DNA of 59,871 bases from Sphingomonas yabuuchiae (GTDB lineage Bacteria; Pseudomonadota; Alphaproteobacteria; Sphingomonadales; Sphingomonadaceae), in assembly GCF_001477495.1 (NCBI RefSeq), contig NZ_LDTF01000062.1, forward strand, positions 1 to 59,871. The letters are read 5' to 3'. The notes under the pieces were generated by a model, which did not search any database, was not told the DNA's origin, and was given only the letters and a program-made list of their open reading frames with translations. Of the stretch, positions 17,473 to 26,814 are shown one piece after another; the stretch's first letter is position 1; each line of letters opens with the position of its first letter. The translations under genes were made by a program, and so were the position numbers.

Positions 17473-19089
17473 ATGCGCCTGGCAAAGGGATTCGCCGTCT
17501 TGGCGCTGGGGCTGGCCAGCCCGCTGATGGCGCAGACGACGCCAGTGCCACAGATCGTCAGCAAGGGCGGGCGCCACGCGCTGATGGTCGATGGCCGCCC
17601 TTTCCTGATGCTGGGCGCGCAGGTCAACAACTCCAGCAACTATGCCGCCGCCCTGCCGCAGGTCTGGCCGGTGCTGGACCGCATCCACGCCAATACCATC
17701 GAAATCCCCGTCGCCTGGCAACAGATCGAGCCGGAAGAGGGGCGTTTCGACTTCGGCTTCGTCCAGACATTGCTCGATCAGGCGCGCGCCCACGACAAGC
17801 GTGTCGTGCTGCTATGGTTCGCGACGTGGAAGAACACCTCGCCCGGTTACACGCCCGACTGGGTCAAGCTCGACAATCGCCGCTTTCCCCGGATGAAGAC
17901 GCGGGGAGGGCAGGATCATTACGCCCTGACCCCGATGGCGCGCACCACGCTGGAGGCGGACAAGCGCGCCTTCGTTCGGCTGATGACGTATCTTAAGGAG
18001 CATGATCCGCAGAACACGGTCATCATGGTCCAGCCGGAGAACGAAGTCGGCAGCTATCGCAACCCGCGCGACTATTCGGCGGCGGCGCAGGCACTGTTCG
18101 ACGGGGCGGTGCCGGAGACGCTGACCCGCAGGCTCGGCAAGCCGCGCGGGACCTGGGCGGCGGTGTTCGGCGCGCAGGCCGACCGGGCCTTCAACACCTG
18201 GTATACGGCCCGCTACATCGACGAGATCGTCGCGGCGGGCAAGGCGGTGAAGCCGCTGCCCATGTACGTCAACGCCGCGCTGGCGGGCCCGTCCAACGTT
18301 CCCGATCCCGACGGCGTGGCGAGCGGCGGGCCGCAGCAGGACGTGCTCGACATCTGGAAGGTCGCCGCGCCCTCGATCGATGCGGAAGCGCCCGACATCT
18401 ATGACCGGGCGAGCGCCAATGTGGTGGCGTACATGAACGCCTATGCCCGGCCCGACAATCCGCTACTGGTGCCCGAGATCGGCAATGCGCGCGAGTTCGC
18501 GCGTTATTTCTACGAGGCGCTGGGGCACGGTGCGATCGGCTTTGCGCCATTCGGCATGGATGACACCGGTTTCTTCAACTATCCTTTGGGGGCCAAGGCG
18601 CTCGACAACGCGACGCTGGACACCTTTGCCGGGCCTTATGCGGCGCTGGGCGGCGTGATGCGCGACTGGGCGAAGGCGGCGTTCGAGCATGCGAGCTGGG
18701 GCGCCGCCAAGCCCGATGATGGCAGCGACCGGGAGGCGGTGCTGGGCGACTGGCGCATCCGGGCGGAGTTCGGCCAATGGCAGTTCGGCGAGAAGAGCTG
18801 GAGCTGGCTCAAGTCCGAGCCTGCGCCATGGAAGGCCGAGCCGGTCGGCGGCATGGCGGTCGTCCAACTGTCGCGCGACGAATATCTGATGACCGGCGAC
18901 CATGTCCGCGTCCGCTTCGAGCCCGCGACCCCGGACCCCAAGGCGATGATCGTCCGGGTCGAGGAGGGGCATTTCGCCGATGGTCGCTGGGTGATGGACC
19001 GGGTGTGGAACGGCGATCAGACCGACTACGGCATCAACCTGATCGACCGGCCCGTCGTGCTGAAGGTCGTGATGGGCCGCTATCGCTGA
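17473..19089 (+). CDS. Secreted GH35-like beta-galactosidase with DUF5597 C-terminus
   Basis: This 538-residue exported glycosidase starts with signal peptide [23 protein letters not shown]35/GH42-type TIM barrel then runs to about residue 380, with [19 protein letters not shown] near 75, the acid/base Glu in QPENEVGSY near 187 and the probable nucleophile Glu in [12 protein letters not shown] near 333. The remaining beta-rich region matches DUF5597. Such proteins remove terminal beta-galactosyl residues from plant polysaccharides; the linkage here is unknown. The ATG at 17473 follows GGGGAGG; a GTG three bases earlier is the alternative. Confidence 0.85.
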   Translation: MRLAKGFAVLALGLASPLMAQTTPVPQIVSKGGRHALMVDGRPFLMLGAQVNNSSNYAAALPQVWPVLDRIHANTIEIPVAWQQIEPEEGRFDFGFVQTLLDQARAHDKRVVLLWFATWKNTSPGYTPDWVKLDNRRFPRMKTRGGQDHYALTPMARTTLEADKRAFVRLMTYLKEHDPQNTVIMVQPENEVGSYRNPRDYSAAAQALFDGAVPETLTRRLGKPRGTWAAVFGAQADRAFNTWYTARYIDEIVAAGKAVKPLPMYVNAALAGPSNVPDPDGVASGGPQQDVLDIWKVAAPSIDAEAPDIYDRASANVVAYMNAYARPDNPLLVPEIGNAREFARYFYEALGHGAIGFAPFGMDDTGFFNYPLGAKALDNATLDTFAGPYAALGGVMRDWAKAAFEHASWGAAKPDDGSDREAVLGDWRIRAEFGQWQFGEKSWSWLKSEPAPWKAEPVGGMAVVQLSRDEYLMTGDHVRVRFEPATPDPKAMIVRVEEGHFADGRWVMDRVWNGDQTDYGINLIDRPVVLKVVMGRYR

Positions 19090-19178
19090 CCGGGCGGACC
19101 AGCGCGGACAAATCGCTTTGCACTCCCGGATCAACGGCTTAGCCTGACCCGCCAAGACAAAATGATCCGGGAGTGTTC

Positions 19179-20990
19179 ATGCAGCGTCGCCAGTTCCTCG
19201 CCTCCGCCAGCTTTGTCGCGGCGGCCGCCGCCACGCCCTCCTGGGCCAAGGTTTCCCCAGGAAAAGGGGCGCGTGATGCGGAGTTGCGGGCGATGCTGGA
19301 CCGCTTCTTCTATGCGCGGCTGGAGGACAGCCCGGAGCAGGCGACCTCGCTGGGCCTCGACACCGGCCCGCGCGCCGGCCTGAAGGCGCGGCTGAGCGAT
19401 GCGTCGCGGGCGGGCGAGATGCGCCAGTTCGCCCGGGCTCGGCAAGAACGAGCGCAACTCGCCACCATTCCGCGCGATGCGCTGGGGGAGGGGGCGCGGC
19501 TGGATTACGACATCCTCGCCTATAGCCTCGACCGGGTGATCGCGGGCGAGCGCTTTCCCTATGGGGCAAGCGCGGGCCGCTATGCCCCCTATGTGCTCAG
19601 CCAGCTGTCGGGGGCTTACCGGGACGTGCCCGATTTCCTGGGCAGCCAGCACCGCGTCGCCAATGCCGCCGATGCCGACGCCTATGTCGCGCGGGTCGAA
19701 GCGTTCGGTCCGGCCATCGATGCCGAGACCGAGCGCCAGCGCGAGGATGCGGCCAAGGGCGTCTTCGCCCCCGACTATATCCTCGACACCACGCTGAAAC
19801 AGCTGGCGGCGGTCCGCGACAAGCCTGCCGAAGCGACCGGCCCGGCGGTCGATCTGACCGCCAAGCTGAAGGCCGCGAACCTGCCGCCCGAGCGCGCCCA
19901 GGCAGTCGCACGGCTGATGACCGAGCGGGTCTTCCCCGCGCTCGACCGGCAACGCGCGCTCGTCACCGAATTGCGCGGTCGCGCGGTCCATGACGCGGGC
20001 GTCTGGCGGCTGCCGGACGGCGAGGCCTACTACACCGCCGCGGCGGCCGCCGCGACCACGACCGAGATGACCGGCGACGACATCCACCGGCTCGGGCTGG
20101 CACAGGTGGCGGAGATCGGCGCGCGGATCGACACCATTCTGAAGGCGCAAGGCATGGCGCAGGGCAGCGTCGGAGAGCGGCTGGTTGCGCTGAACAAGCG
20201 GCCGGATCAGCTGTTCCCCAACACCGATCCGGGACGAGAAGCATTGCTGGAGCAGTTGCGCGCGCAGGTCGCCGCCATGACCCGGCGCCTGCCCGAGCAG
20301 TTCGCCGTTCTGCCCAGGGCGCCGGTCGAAATCCGCCGCGTGCCGGAGGCGATCCAGGCGGGCGCGCCGGGCGGCTATTACCAGTCGGCGTCGCTCGACG
20401 GATCGCGGCCCGCCATCTATTTCATCAACCTGCGCGATACGTTCGACCGACCGAAATTCGGGCTGGCGACGCTGACCTATCATGAGGCGGTGCCGGGCCA
20501 TCACCTGCAGGTCATGTCCGCGCTGGAGAGCCAGGACATTCCGCTGATCCGCAGGCGCGGTTTCTATTCGGGCTATTCGGAGGGCTGGGCGCTCTATTCA
20601 GAGCAACTGGCCGACGAGATGGGCATGTATGAGGGCAATCCGCTGGGGCAGGTCGGTTATCTGCAATCGCTGCTGTTCCGTGCGACCCGCCTCGTCGTCG
20701 ATTCGGGGATGCACGCCAAGCGCTGGAGCCGCGAGAAGGCGACCGATTATCTGATCGCCACCACCGGCATCGCGCGCGGCCGCAGCCAGGGAGAGATCGA
20801 CCGCTACACCGTCTGGCCGGGACAGGCGTGCAGCTACAAGATCGGGCATACCGTCTGGACCCGGTTGCGCGACGAAGCCAAGGCCAAGGCGGGCACGAAA
20901 TGGGACCCCAAGGCCTTTCATCGCGTCCTGACGCTCGGCGCGATGCCGCTCGACGTGCTGGAACGGGTGGTGCGCGAGCGGATGGTATAA
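19179..20990 (+). CDS. DUF885 family metallo-hydrolase, Tat-exported
   Basis: This 603-residue protein has a twin-arginine signal (MQRRQFLASASFVAAAAATP) and then a DUF885 domain over the full length. DUF885 proteins resemble zinc carboxypeptidases/dipeptidases of the M32/M3-like class. The metal-binding motif HEAVPGHH is near residue 434, followed by GYSEGWALYSEQLADEMG, where the third ligand Glu is expected. It probably hydrolyses peptides in the periplasm. The ATG at 19179 is preferred because CCGGGAG lies six bases before it; a GTG at 19173 is also in frame. A long perfect hairpin follows the stop by 10 bases. Confidence 0.86.
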   Translation: MQRRQFLASASFVAAAAATPSWAKVSPGKGARDAELRAMLDRFFYARLEDSPEQATSLGLDTGPRAGLKARLSDASRAGEMRQFARARQERAQLATIPRDALGEGARLDYDILAYSLDRVIAGERFPYGASAGRYAPYVLSQLSGAYRDVPDFLGSQHRVANAADADAYVARVEAFGPAIDAETERQREDAAKGVFAPDYILDTTLKQLAAVRDKPAEATGPAVDLTAKLKAANLPPERAQAVARLMTERVFPALDRQRALVTELRGRAVHDAGVWRLPDGEAYYTAAAAAATTTEMTGDDIHRLGLAQVAEIGARIDTILKAQGMAQGSVGERLVALNKRPDQLFPNTDPGREALLEQLRAQVAAMTRRLPEQFAVLPRAPVEIRRVPEAIQAGAPGGYYQSASLDGSRPAIYFINLRDTFDRPKFGLATLTYHEAVPGHHLQVMSALESQDIPLIRRRGFYSGYSEGWALYSEQLADEMGMYEGNPLGQVGYLQSLLFRATRLVVDSGMHAKRWSREKATDYLIATTGIARGRSQGEIDRYTVWPGQACSYKIGHTVWTRLRDEAKAKAGTKWDPKAFHRVLTLGAMPLDVLERVVRERMV

Positions 20991-21000
20991 CGCTCTACTA

Positions 21001-21029
21001 TCCCTCGCCCCTCACAGAGGGGCGAGGGA
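21001..21029. terminator. Perfect 13-bp stem-loop after the DUF885 gene
   Basis: TCCCTCGCCCCTC and GAGGGGCGAGGGA pair perfectly around a three-base loop, 10 bases after the stop codon. There is no T-run, so it may end transcription through RNA stability or Rho assistance, or be a REP-like repeat. Confidence 0.6.
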
Positions 21030-21115
21030 AGAAGAGGGCGCATGGATGCCGTTCGGTCAAAGACTTGGCCAATCGCGACGGGGCCGGATAGGGTCGGCGG
21101 TGGAGGAAGAAGTCT

Positions 21116-21709
21116 ATGAAGTTTTCACGTCGTCTGTCCGCTCTATCGCTGCTCGGCTTAACGGTCGCGTTATCGCCGACCGGTGCGAACGCCGCCGACA
21201 AGGACGGCCTGCCGCGCAAGATCGGCGACTGGACGCTGGCGGTCAGCGAGGATGGCGACGGATGTTTCCTGACGCGTATCTATGACCGGCCGGGCGACAC
21301 GACGCTGTTGCTGGGGCTCGACCGTGACGGGTCGAACCATCTGACGGTGCTGAACGCCAATTGGTCGATCAATCCGAAGGAGCGGCTGGCGCTCGACTTC
21401 ACGCTGACGGGCGGCAGCTATCCGAAGCATTTCGCGGTCGGGCTGGCCTCCGACGACCAGCAGGGTTTCGTCACCAGCTTCGAAAAGCCGTTCCCGACCT
21501 ATCTCGCCCGGTCTCAGACGCTGAACATCGCGCGCGGTGACGTACCGGTCGAGCGCCTGTCGCTGGCGGGCAGCGGCGCGGCCATCGCCGCGCTGCGCGA
21601 GTGCGTCACGGCGCGCAAGGCCCCGCTGGCCAAGGCGACCCGTTCGGGAGATGCGGCGGACGGCATTCCCCGCGATCCGTTCGCCAAGGCGGCGTCGCGC
21701 AAACGCTGA
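21116..21709 (+). CDS. Exported hypothetical protein
   Basis: The product is an unrecognised 197-residue protein with a clear signal peptide (MKFSRRLSALSLLGLTVALS, cleavage near GANAA). The mature part is beta-rich and soluble (KIGDWTLAVSEDGDGCFLTR, LDFTLTGGSYPKHFAVGLAS) with a basic C-terminal tail. Two cysteines (in DGCFL and RECVT) could form a periplasmic disulfide. The strong GGAGGAAGA ribosome site supports the ATG. The pattern resembles small invasion-associated-locus-B-like periplasmic proteins, but I cannot assign it. Confidence 0.75.
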   Translation: MKFSRRLSALSLLGLTVALSPTGANAADKDGLPRKIGDWTLAVSEDGDGCFLTRIYDRPGDTTLLLGLDRDGSNHLTVLNANWSINPKERLALDFTLTGGSYPKHFAVGLASDDQQGFVTSFEKPFPTYLARSQTLNIARGDVPVERLSLAGSGAAIAALRECVTARKAPLAKATRSGDAADGIPRDPFAKAASRKR

Positions 21710-21865
21710 ACCCTGAACGGCATCTTAACACAATAGGGCTTGCTGCAAATAGTGTTGCAGTAAACGCTTGGTCGAAAAACCGGCACGGTCGAACAGAAAC
21801 AGGATTGTCGAACTTTTTCCACTCGGCTTCGTTGTTGCGGTTGGTTAACGACTGAAAGAACTGTT

Positions 21866-22177
21866 ATGTCTGCTTACGCGTCCAAATCCCTCCTCGCTAT
21901 CGTGACGCTGGCGGGTGCCGTCAGTCTTGGTGGTTGCGCGACGAAGTCCTTCGTGCGCGAACAGATCGCCCCGGTAAGCCAGCGCGTAGACTCGCTCGAA
22001 TCGCGGCTCCAGCAAACCGATGGTACGGCCAAGCAGGCGCTGGCCGAGGCGCAGGCCGCTTCGGGTCAGGCGCAGCAGAACGGCCAGCGGCTCGACCAGC
22101 TGGGCGGCCGCGTCGATGGCGTCGAACAGCGTCTGACCGTGCAGGAGCAGAAGCCGGCCCGTCGCCCGCGCCACTGA
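21866..22177 (+). CDS. Small coiled-coil lipoprotein
   Basis: This 103-residue protein has a lipoprotein signal with lipobox LGGC (Cys about residue 24). A long coiled coil follows (FVREQIAPVSQRVDSLESRL, LAEAQAASGQAQQNGQRLDQ), and the tail is basic (KPARRPRH). The shape recalls Lpp-like or OmpA-linker lipoproteins that tether or space the outer membrane and cell wall. Position next to an L,D-transpeptidase, which can attach lipoproteins to peptidoglycan, fits an envelope role. A terminator hairpin follows. Confidence 0.8.
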   Translation: MSAYASKSLLAIVTLAGAVSLGGCATKSFVREQIAPVSQRVDSLESRLQQTDGTAKQALAEAQAASGQAQQNGQRLDQLGGRVDGVEQRLTVQEQKPARRPRH

Positions 22178-22215
22178 TGGCAACGGCTTGAACGACGATA
22201 TCCGCTGAATGACGT

Positions 22216-22256
22216 GCCGGTCTCTTCCCCCGCGCTGGGGAAGGGGCCGGCATTTT
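22216..22256 (+). terminator. Rho-independent terminator after the lipoprotein gene
   Basis: The hairpin has outer arms GCCGG (22216-22220) and CCGGC (22247-22251) and inner arms TTCCCC (22225-22230) and GGGGAA (22237-22242) around a short loop. ATTTTG follows. It sits 39 bases after the lipoprotein stop. Confidence 0.7.
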
Positions 22257-22280
22257 GCCTGAGTATGCCGCACCGATGAC

Positions 22281-23021
22281 ATGCCTGCCCCGATGAAGTC
22301 CCTGATCCTGTCGCTGGCGGGTTTCGCCCTGCTGGCCCCTGCGGTCGCCGATGCCCGCGCTGCCGAACCGCCCAAGGCCGCCCGCAAGGCCCCGTCCAAA
22401 TTGAAGGCCCCGTCCAAATCGAAGGCGAAGCCGAAGCCCGCGACCGTCGCCGCGCCCGAGCCGGTCCTGACCCCGTCCCCGGCGGCGCAGCGGGTGATCG
22501 ACTGGGTGTCCGGCGCGCATGACAATCGCGGCCTGCCTTGGGCCGTGGTCGACAAGGTCAACGCGACCCTGTTCCTGTTCGCGCCCGACGGCACCCAGCA
22601 GGCGGCGGTGCCGGTCCTGCTCGGCATCATGCCGGGCGACGAGGCGAGTCCGGGTGTCGGCACCAAGGCGCTGGCCTCGCTCGGCCCCGCCGAGAAGACG
22701 ACGCCCGCCGGACGCTATCTTGCCAAGTTCGGGCTGCCGGTGGCGGGTGAGCGCGTGCTGTGGGTCGATTATGCGACCTCGGTGGCGTTGCATCCGATCC
22801 CGAAGGATGCGGGCGCGCGCGAGAAACGGCGCGAGCGGATGCTGTCGCCGACGCCGGACGACAATCGCATCACATTCGGCTGCATCAACGTGCCCCAGGC
22901 TTTCTATACACGCCAGTTGCGGCCGACCTTCCGTCGCAAGGGCGGCTATGTCTATATCCTGCCCGACACCAAGCCGATCGACGAAGTCTTCCCCCGTCTG
23001 AGAACGCAAGCACCCGATTAA
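22281..23021 (+). CDS. L,D-transpeptidase (YkuD domain), exported
   Basis: This protein of about 246 residues has a signal peptide (MKSLILSLAGFALLAPAVAD), then a Lys/Pro/Ala-rich linker (about 30-65) that may contact the cell wall, then a YkuD domain. The catalytic Cys lies in RITFGCINVPQ near residue 200 and the partner His in ALHPIPK near 174. Such enzymes make 3-3 cross-links in peptidoglycan or attach proteins to it. ATG at 22281 or 22293 could be the start; neither has a strong ribosome site. The stop overlaps the stop of the convergent acetyltransferase gene by four bases. Confidence 0.87.
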   Translation: MPAPMKSLILSLAGFALLAPAVADARAAEPPKAARKAPSKLKAPSKSKAKPKPATVAAPEPVLTPSPAAQRVIDWVSGAHDNRGLPWAVVDKVNATLFLFAPDGTQQAAVPVLLGIMPGDEASPGVGTKALASLGPAEKTTPAGRYLAKFGLPVAGERVLWVDYATSVALHPIPKDAGAREKRRERMLSPTPDDNRITFGCINVPQAFYTRQLRPTFRRKGGYVYILPDTKPIDEVFPRLRTQAPD

Positions 23022-23548
23022 AGCGGCTTGCCCATGCGGATCAGCGGAACCTGTACCCCTTCGACCGGGGCCGACCGGATCGATTCGATCGGGGCGTAGC
23101 CGCACGCGCGGTAGAGCGGTTCGCCTGCCAGCGTGGCCATCATCTCGGCGGACGTGAAGCCCGCCGCCCGGGCCGCCGCCTCGCATCGGGTAAGAATGGC
23201 GCGGCCCAGCCCCTGCCGGGCGAAATCGGGGTCGACATACATGGCCCGGATGCGGGCGGGGTCGCTGGCCGGATCGAGCATCGCCGCGTCGCGCAAGCCA
23301 TGGCTATGGTCGCCGCCATAGAGTGTGGCGCGCGCACTCCATCCGCCACAGGCCGCCAGCCGCCCGTCCTGCTCAGCCAGCAGATACGTGCCGTCGGCGA
23401 TCAGTTGCGTATCCAGACCCATGACCGAACGGCTGGCCACGATCTCGGCAGGGGAGAGGAAGTCGTTTTGCAGCACCGAGATCGCGCGATCCATCAGGAC
23501 GGCAATGGCGGGAATGTCGGCGGTGTCGGCCCAGCGGAAGGTGAACAT
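23018..23548 (-). CDS. GNAT-family N-acetyltransferase
   Basis: This is a 176-residue cytoplasmic GNAT protein. The acetyl-CoA-binding motif A is visible as IRAMYVDPDFARQGLGRAIL (Q/RxxGxG/A = RQGLGR) near residue 115, followed by helix CEAAARAAGF and motif B with LYRACGY. The acceptor substrate is unknown. The start at 23548 is chosen because GAAAAGG lies upstream and the fold begins at once. The gene converges on the L,D-transpeptidase and is divergent from dxs, 94 bases away. Confidence 0.85.
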   Translation of the reverse strand: MFTFRWADTADIPAIAVLMDRAISVLQNDFLSPAEIVASRSVMGLDTQLIADGTYLLAEQDGRLAACGGWSARATLYGGDHSHGLRDAAMLDPASDPARIRAMYVDPDFARQGLGRAILTRCEAAARAAGFTSAEMMATLAGEPLYRACGYAPIESIRSAPVEGVQVPLIRMGKPL

Positions 23549-23642
23549 CGCACCTTTTCGGGGCAATTATTCGGTCGCGTCAATGACGATGGGATGAACA
23601 GTGGCAATCGACACCATCGTTTTGCTGCGATAAGCCGGTCAG

Positions 23643-25568
23643 ATGGCAGACATTCCTCAGACCCCGCTGCTCGACACGGTGCACACCCCCGACGACCTTC
23701 GTCGCCTGGCCCCCGAGCAGTTGCGGCAGCTCGCCGACGAATTGCGGACCGAGACGATCTCGGCCGTCGGCACCACCGGCGGCCATCTGGGCTCGGGGCT
23801 GGGCGTCGTCGAACTGACCGTCGCCCTCCATTATGTCTTTAACACCCCCGATGACCGGCTGATCTGGGACGTCGGTCATCAATGCTATCCGCACAAGATC
23901 CTGACCGGGCGGCGCGAGCGTATCCGCACCATCCGCCAGGGCGGTGGCCTGTCGGGCTTCACCAAGCGGTCGGAAAGCGAATACGACCCGTTCGGCGCGG
24001 CGCACAGTTCGACCTCGATCTCGGCGGCGCTCGGCTTTGCGGTCGCCAACAAGCTGGCGGGGACGCCCGGCAAGGGCATCGCCGTGATCGGCGACGGCGC
24101 GATGTCGGCGGGCATGGCCTATGAGGCGATGAACAATGCCGAGCAGGCGGGCAATCGCCTGGTCGTCATCCTGAACGACAACGACATGTCGATCGCGCCG
24201 CCGGTGGGTGGCCTGTCGGCCTATCTGTCGCGCATGGTGTCGAGTCGCGAGTTCCTGGGCGTGCGCGACGTGCTCAAGAAGCTCGCCAAGCGCTTCCCGC
24301 GCACGATCCAGAAGGCGGCGCAGAAGACCGACGAATTCGCGCGCGGCATGACCATGGGTGGTACGCTGTTCGAGGAGCTGGGCTTTTATTATGTCGGCCC
24401 GATCGACGGCCACAATCTCGACCATCTGATCCCGGTGCTGGAGAATGTCCGTGACGCGGAGCAGGGGCCGATCCTGATCCACGTCGTCACTAAGAAAGGC
24501 AAGGGCTATGCCCCGGCCGAGGCGGCGGCGGACAAATATCACGGCGTCCAGAAGTTCGACGTCATCACCGGCACACAGGCCAAGGCGCCGCCGGGACCGC
24601 CCGCCTATCAGAATGTCTTCGGTGAGACGCTGGCCAAGGAAGCGGACAGCGATCCGCGCATTTGCGCCATCACCGCCGCCATGCCGTCCGGCACCGGGCT
24701 GGACCGGTTCGCGAACGCGCATCCGGAGCGGTTCTTCGACGTGGGCATCGCCGAACAGCATGCGGTGACCTTTGCCGCCGGTCTGGCGGCGCAGGGAATG
24801 CGGCCCTTCTGCGCCATCTATTCGACCTTCCTCCAGCGCGCCTATGACCAGGTGGTCCATGACGTCGCGATCCAGAACCTGCCGGTCCGCTTCGCGATCG
24901 ATCGCGCGGGTCTGGTCGGGGCGGACGGCGCGACCCATGCCGGCTCGTTCGACGTCACCTATCTGGCCAGCCTGCCCAACATGGTGGTGATGGCCGCGGC
25001 CGACGAGGCGGAACTGGTCCATATGGTCCATACCTGCGTCAACCATGACAGCGGCCCGATCGCGGTGCGGTATCCGCGTGGGAACGGCGTCGGCGTGGAG
25101 CTGCCCGAGACGCCGCAATTGCTGGAGATCGGCAAGGGTCGCGTCGTGCGCGAGGGCAAGAAGGTTGCGATCCTCTCGCTCGGCACCCGCCTGGCCGAGG
25201 CTTTGCGCGCCGCCGACACGCTGGAGGCCAAGGGGCTGTCGACCTCGGTCGCCGACCTGCGCTTCGCCAAGCCGCTCGACGAGGCGCTGATCCGCCGGAT
25301 GCTGACCACGCATGAGGTGGCGGTGACGATCGAGGAGAACGCGATCGGCGGCTTCGGGGCGCATGTCCTGACCATGGCGTCGGACGAAGGGCTGATCGAC
25401 GGTGGCCTCAAGCTGCGCACGATGCGCCTGCCTGACATCTTCCAGGATCAGGACAAGCCCGAGGTGCAGTACGCGCAGGCCGGGCTGGATGCAGATGCGA
25501 TCGTAGAGACGGTTCTGAAGGCGCTGCGCCACAACAGCGCCAACGTCACGGAAGGCGCGCGGGCGTGA
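23643..25568 (+). CDS. dxs: 1-deoxy-D-xylulose-5-phosphate synthase
   Basis: This 641-residue thiamine-diphosphate enzyme condenses pyruvate and glyceraldehyde-3-phosphate in the first step of the MEP isoprenoid pathway, which feeds carotenoid, quinone and hopanoid synthesis. Hallmarks are [17 protein letters not shown] near residue 80, the ThDP motif [17 protein letters not shown] near 150, the pyrimidine-domain [20 protein letters not shown] near 365 and [15 protein letters not shown] near 420. Length is typical. The stop overlaps a tiny downstream gene (GTGA). Confidence 0.97.
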   Translation: MADIPQTPLLDTVHTPDDLRRLAPEQLRQLADELRTETISAVGTTGGHLGSGLGVVELTVALHYVFNTPDDRLIWDVGHQCYPHKILTGRRERIRTIRQGGGLSGFTKRSESEYDPFGAAHSSTSISAALGFAVANKLAGTPGKGIAVIGDGAMSAGMAYEAMNNAEQAGNRLVVILNDNDMSIAPPVGGLSAYLSRMVSSREFLGVRDVLKKLAKRFPRTIQKAAQKTDEFARGMTMGGTLFEELGFYYVGPIDGHNLDHLIPVLENVRDAEQGPILIHVVTKKGKGYAPAEAAADKYHGVQKFDVITGTQAKAPPGPPAYQNVFGETLAKEADSDPRICAITAAMPSGTGLDRFANAHPERFFDVGIAEQHAVTFAAGLAAQGMRPFCAIYSTFLQRAYDQVVHDVAIQNLPVRFAIDRAGLVGADGATHAGSFDVTYLASLPNMVVMAAADEAELVHMVHTCVNHDSGPIAVRYPRGNGVGVELPETPQLLEIGKGRVVREGKKVAILSLGTRLAEALRAADTLEAKGLSTSVADLRFAKPLDEALIRRMLTTHEVAVTIEENAIGGFGAHVLTMASDEGLIDGGLKLRTMRLPDIFQDQDKPEVQYAQAGLDADAIVETVLKALRHNSANVTEGARA

Positions 25569-25738
25569 TCCGTGGCTGGACCGCCGTCATCGTCTTCACG
25601 ACGCTGGCGGTGGTCATGATGGTCGGGCTGAACGTACGCATGTGGCGGCGGATGAAGGCCGCCACGGCCGCCGCAAAGGCCGAGGCGGAGCGGGAGGCGA
25701 TCGAGGCCGATCAAGACCTCCATTCCCGTTCAGCCTGA
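25565..25738 (+). CDS. 57-residue single-span membrane protein coupled to dxs
   Basis: A short frame begins with GTG at 25565, overlapping the dxs stop by four bases. It encodes one hydrophobic helix ([19 protein letters not shown]), a basic cluster (RMWRRMK) and an Ala/Glu-rich coiled tail ([16 protein letters not shown]). The positive-inside rule suggests a periplasmic N-terminus and a cytoplasmic tail. The last seven residues (DLHSRSA) are read from the start of an intergenic repeat (CATTCCCGTTCAGCCTGAG), so the natural C-terminus may have been replaced by repeat insertion. Function is unknown. Confidence 0.55.
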   Translation: MIRGWTAVIVFTTLAVVMMVGLNVRMWRRMKAATAAAKAEAEREAIEADQDLHSRSA

Positions 25739-25780
25739 GCGAAGTCGAAGGCCACGGGCGTAGCTGAAAACCAAACTGTT

Positions 25781-25932
25781 CCCCGGCGAAGGCCGGGGCC
25801 CAGTTTCGGCGCGACTGCGATGGCGCGGTGATTGCGCGTGGGAGGCGATCGCCGCCGATGGCTATAGCCTCCCACTCGTCGTTCCAATTCCCTCTCATCT
25901 TCGTCGAGACTGGGCCCCGGCCTTCGCCGGGG
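25781..25932. repeat. Nested long inverted repeat
   Basis: A perfect 24-base inverted repeat (25781-25804 with 25909-25932, ends CCCCGGCGAAGG/CCTTCGCCGGGG) encloses a second inverted repeat (GTGGGAGGC 25838-25846 with GCCTCCCAC 25867-25875). Each 24-base arm also contains its own small hairpin. The block fills the gap between the dxs pair and the alpha/beta-hydrolase gene. It resembles a small MITE-like or transcribed structured repeat. Confidence 0.75.
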
Positions 25933-25996
25933 AGCGTCAAGTGGTAGGGTTCTTTCTTTGGCTCAGGCGGAACGGGTAAGGGGCTAACCCAAACAC

Positions 25997-26677
25997 TCAC
26001 CGCCCCAGATAATGCGCCTGCGCCGCGTCGGTCGCATTCACCGCCAGCACCGCCCGCGCTTCACTCGGCGATAAAGGCCCGGACGGCGATGGCCTGTCCA
26101 TGCCGCTCGCCGCGATCACTCGGCCGAGCAGTTCCTGTCCTTCCTGCCACCAGCCCAGGCCGCTCGCGGCATTGATATGCCCCTGATGTCCGGCATCGAC
26201 GAAATGACTGCCCCAATCGACCGCGAGGCTGTGCGCGCGGTCGAGCGAGATCCACGGGTCATCCTGGCTGGCGACGAGGATCGAAGGGAAGGGAAGCGGC
26301 GTTCGCGGGCTGGGGGCGAAGCCTTTCAGTGCGTCGGGCGCGTCGGTGCGGTCGACATCCGCAGGCGCGACCAGCAGGGCGCCCGCGACCGGCCAGCCAT
26401 AGGGCTGTGGCGACAATTCCGCCCACCAGGCGACTGCCAGACAGCCCAGCGAATGCGCCGCCAGGATCACCGGCGCCTGCGCCTGCCGGATCGCCTGGTC
26501 CAGCCGCGTGACCCAGGCATTGCGATGCGGGGTCGACCACATGCCCAGCTCGACACGGATCGTATCGGGTCGCGCCTCTTCCCACAGGGATTGCCAGTGC
26601 GAGCGGCCAGAGCCGCCGAGACCGGGGACGGTGAGGACCGTTGGCTTGCGGGCCTCATAGGATGCGAACGAACCCAT
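25997..26677 (-). CDS. RBBP9/YdeN-type serine hydrolase
   Basis: This 226-residue alpha/beta-hydrolase belongs to the small RBBP9/YdeN family. The nucleophile elbow AHSLGCLAVAWW is near residue 82, Asp in VASQDDPWISLD near 143 and His in DAGHQGHINAASGLGWW near 167, the usual triad order. The N-terminus has the typical TVLTVPGLGGSGRSHWQSLWE. These enzymes are predicted esterases with poorly known substrates. ATG at 26677 is chosen because GAGGAG lies seven bases upstream; the frame stays open to 26752. Confidence 0.86.
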   Translation of the reverse strand: MGSFASYEARKPTVLTVPGLGGSGRSHWQSLWEEARPDTIRVELGMWSTPHRNAWVTRLDQAIRQAQAPVILAAHSLGCLAVAWWAELSPQPYGWPVAGALLVAPADVDRTDAPDALKGFAPSPRTPLPFPSILVASQDDPWISLDRAHSLAVDWGSHFVDAGHQGHINAASGLGWWQEGQELLGRVIAASGMDRPSPSGPLSPSEARAVLAVNATDAAQAHYLGR

Positions 26678-26814
26678 ATGGCATCTCCTCGATAGGGCCG
26701 GGTCGACTCCCGATCCTGCATGGGAAGATATTCCTACTAATCTAATAGGCAATAGGCGATGCGCCCGGTGGATGACGGCTTGCGACGGACCGAGGCGGCT
26801 TGTAGGGGCGGGCG

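Noticed and set aside
21001..21029. Insertion-sequence terminal repeat
   Set aside because: The arms are separated by only three bases, so it is a local stem-loop, with no transposase nearby.
22034..22100. Low-complexity Ala/Gln repeats as a separate element
   Set aside because: They are simply the coiled-coil codons of the small lipoprotein.
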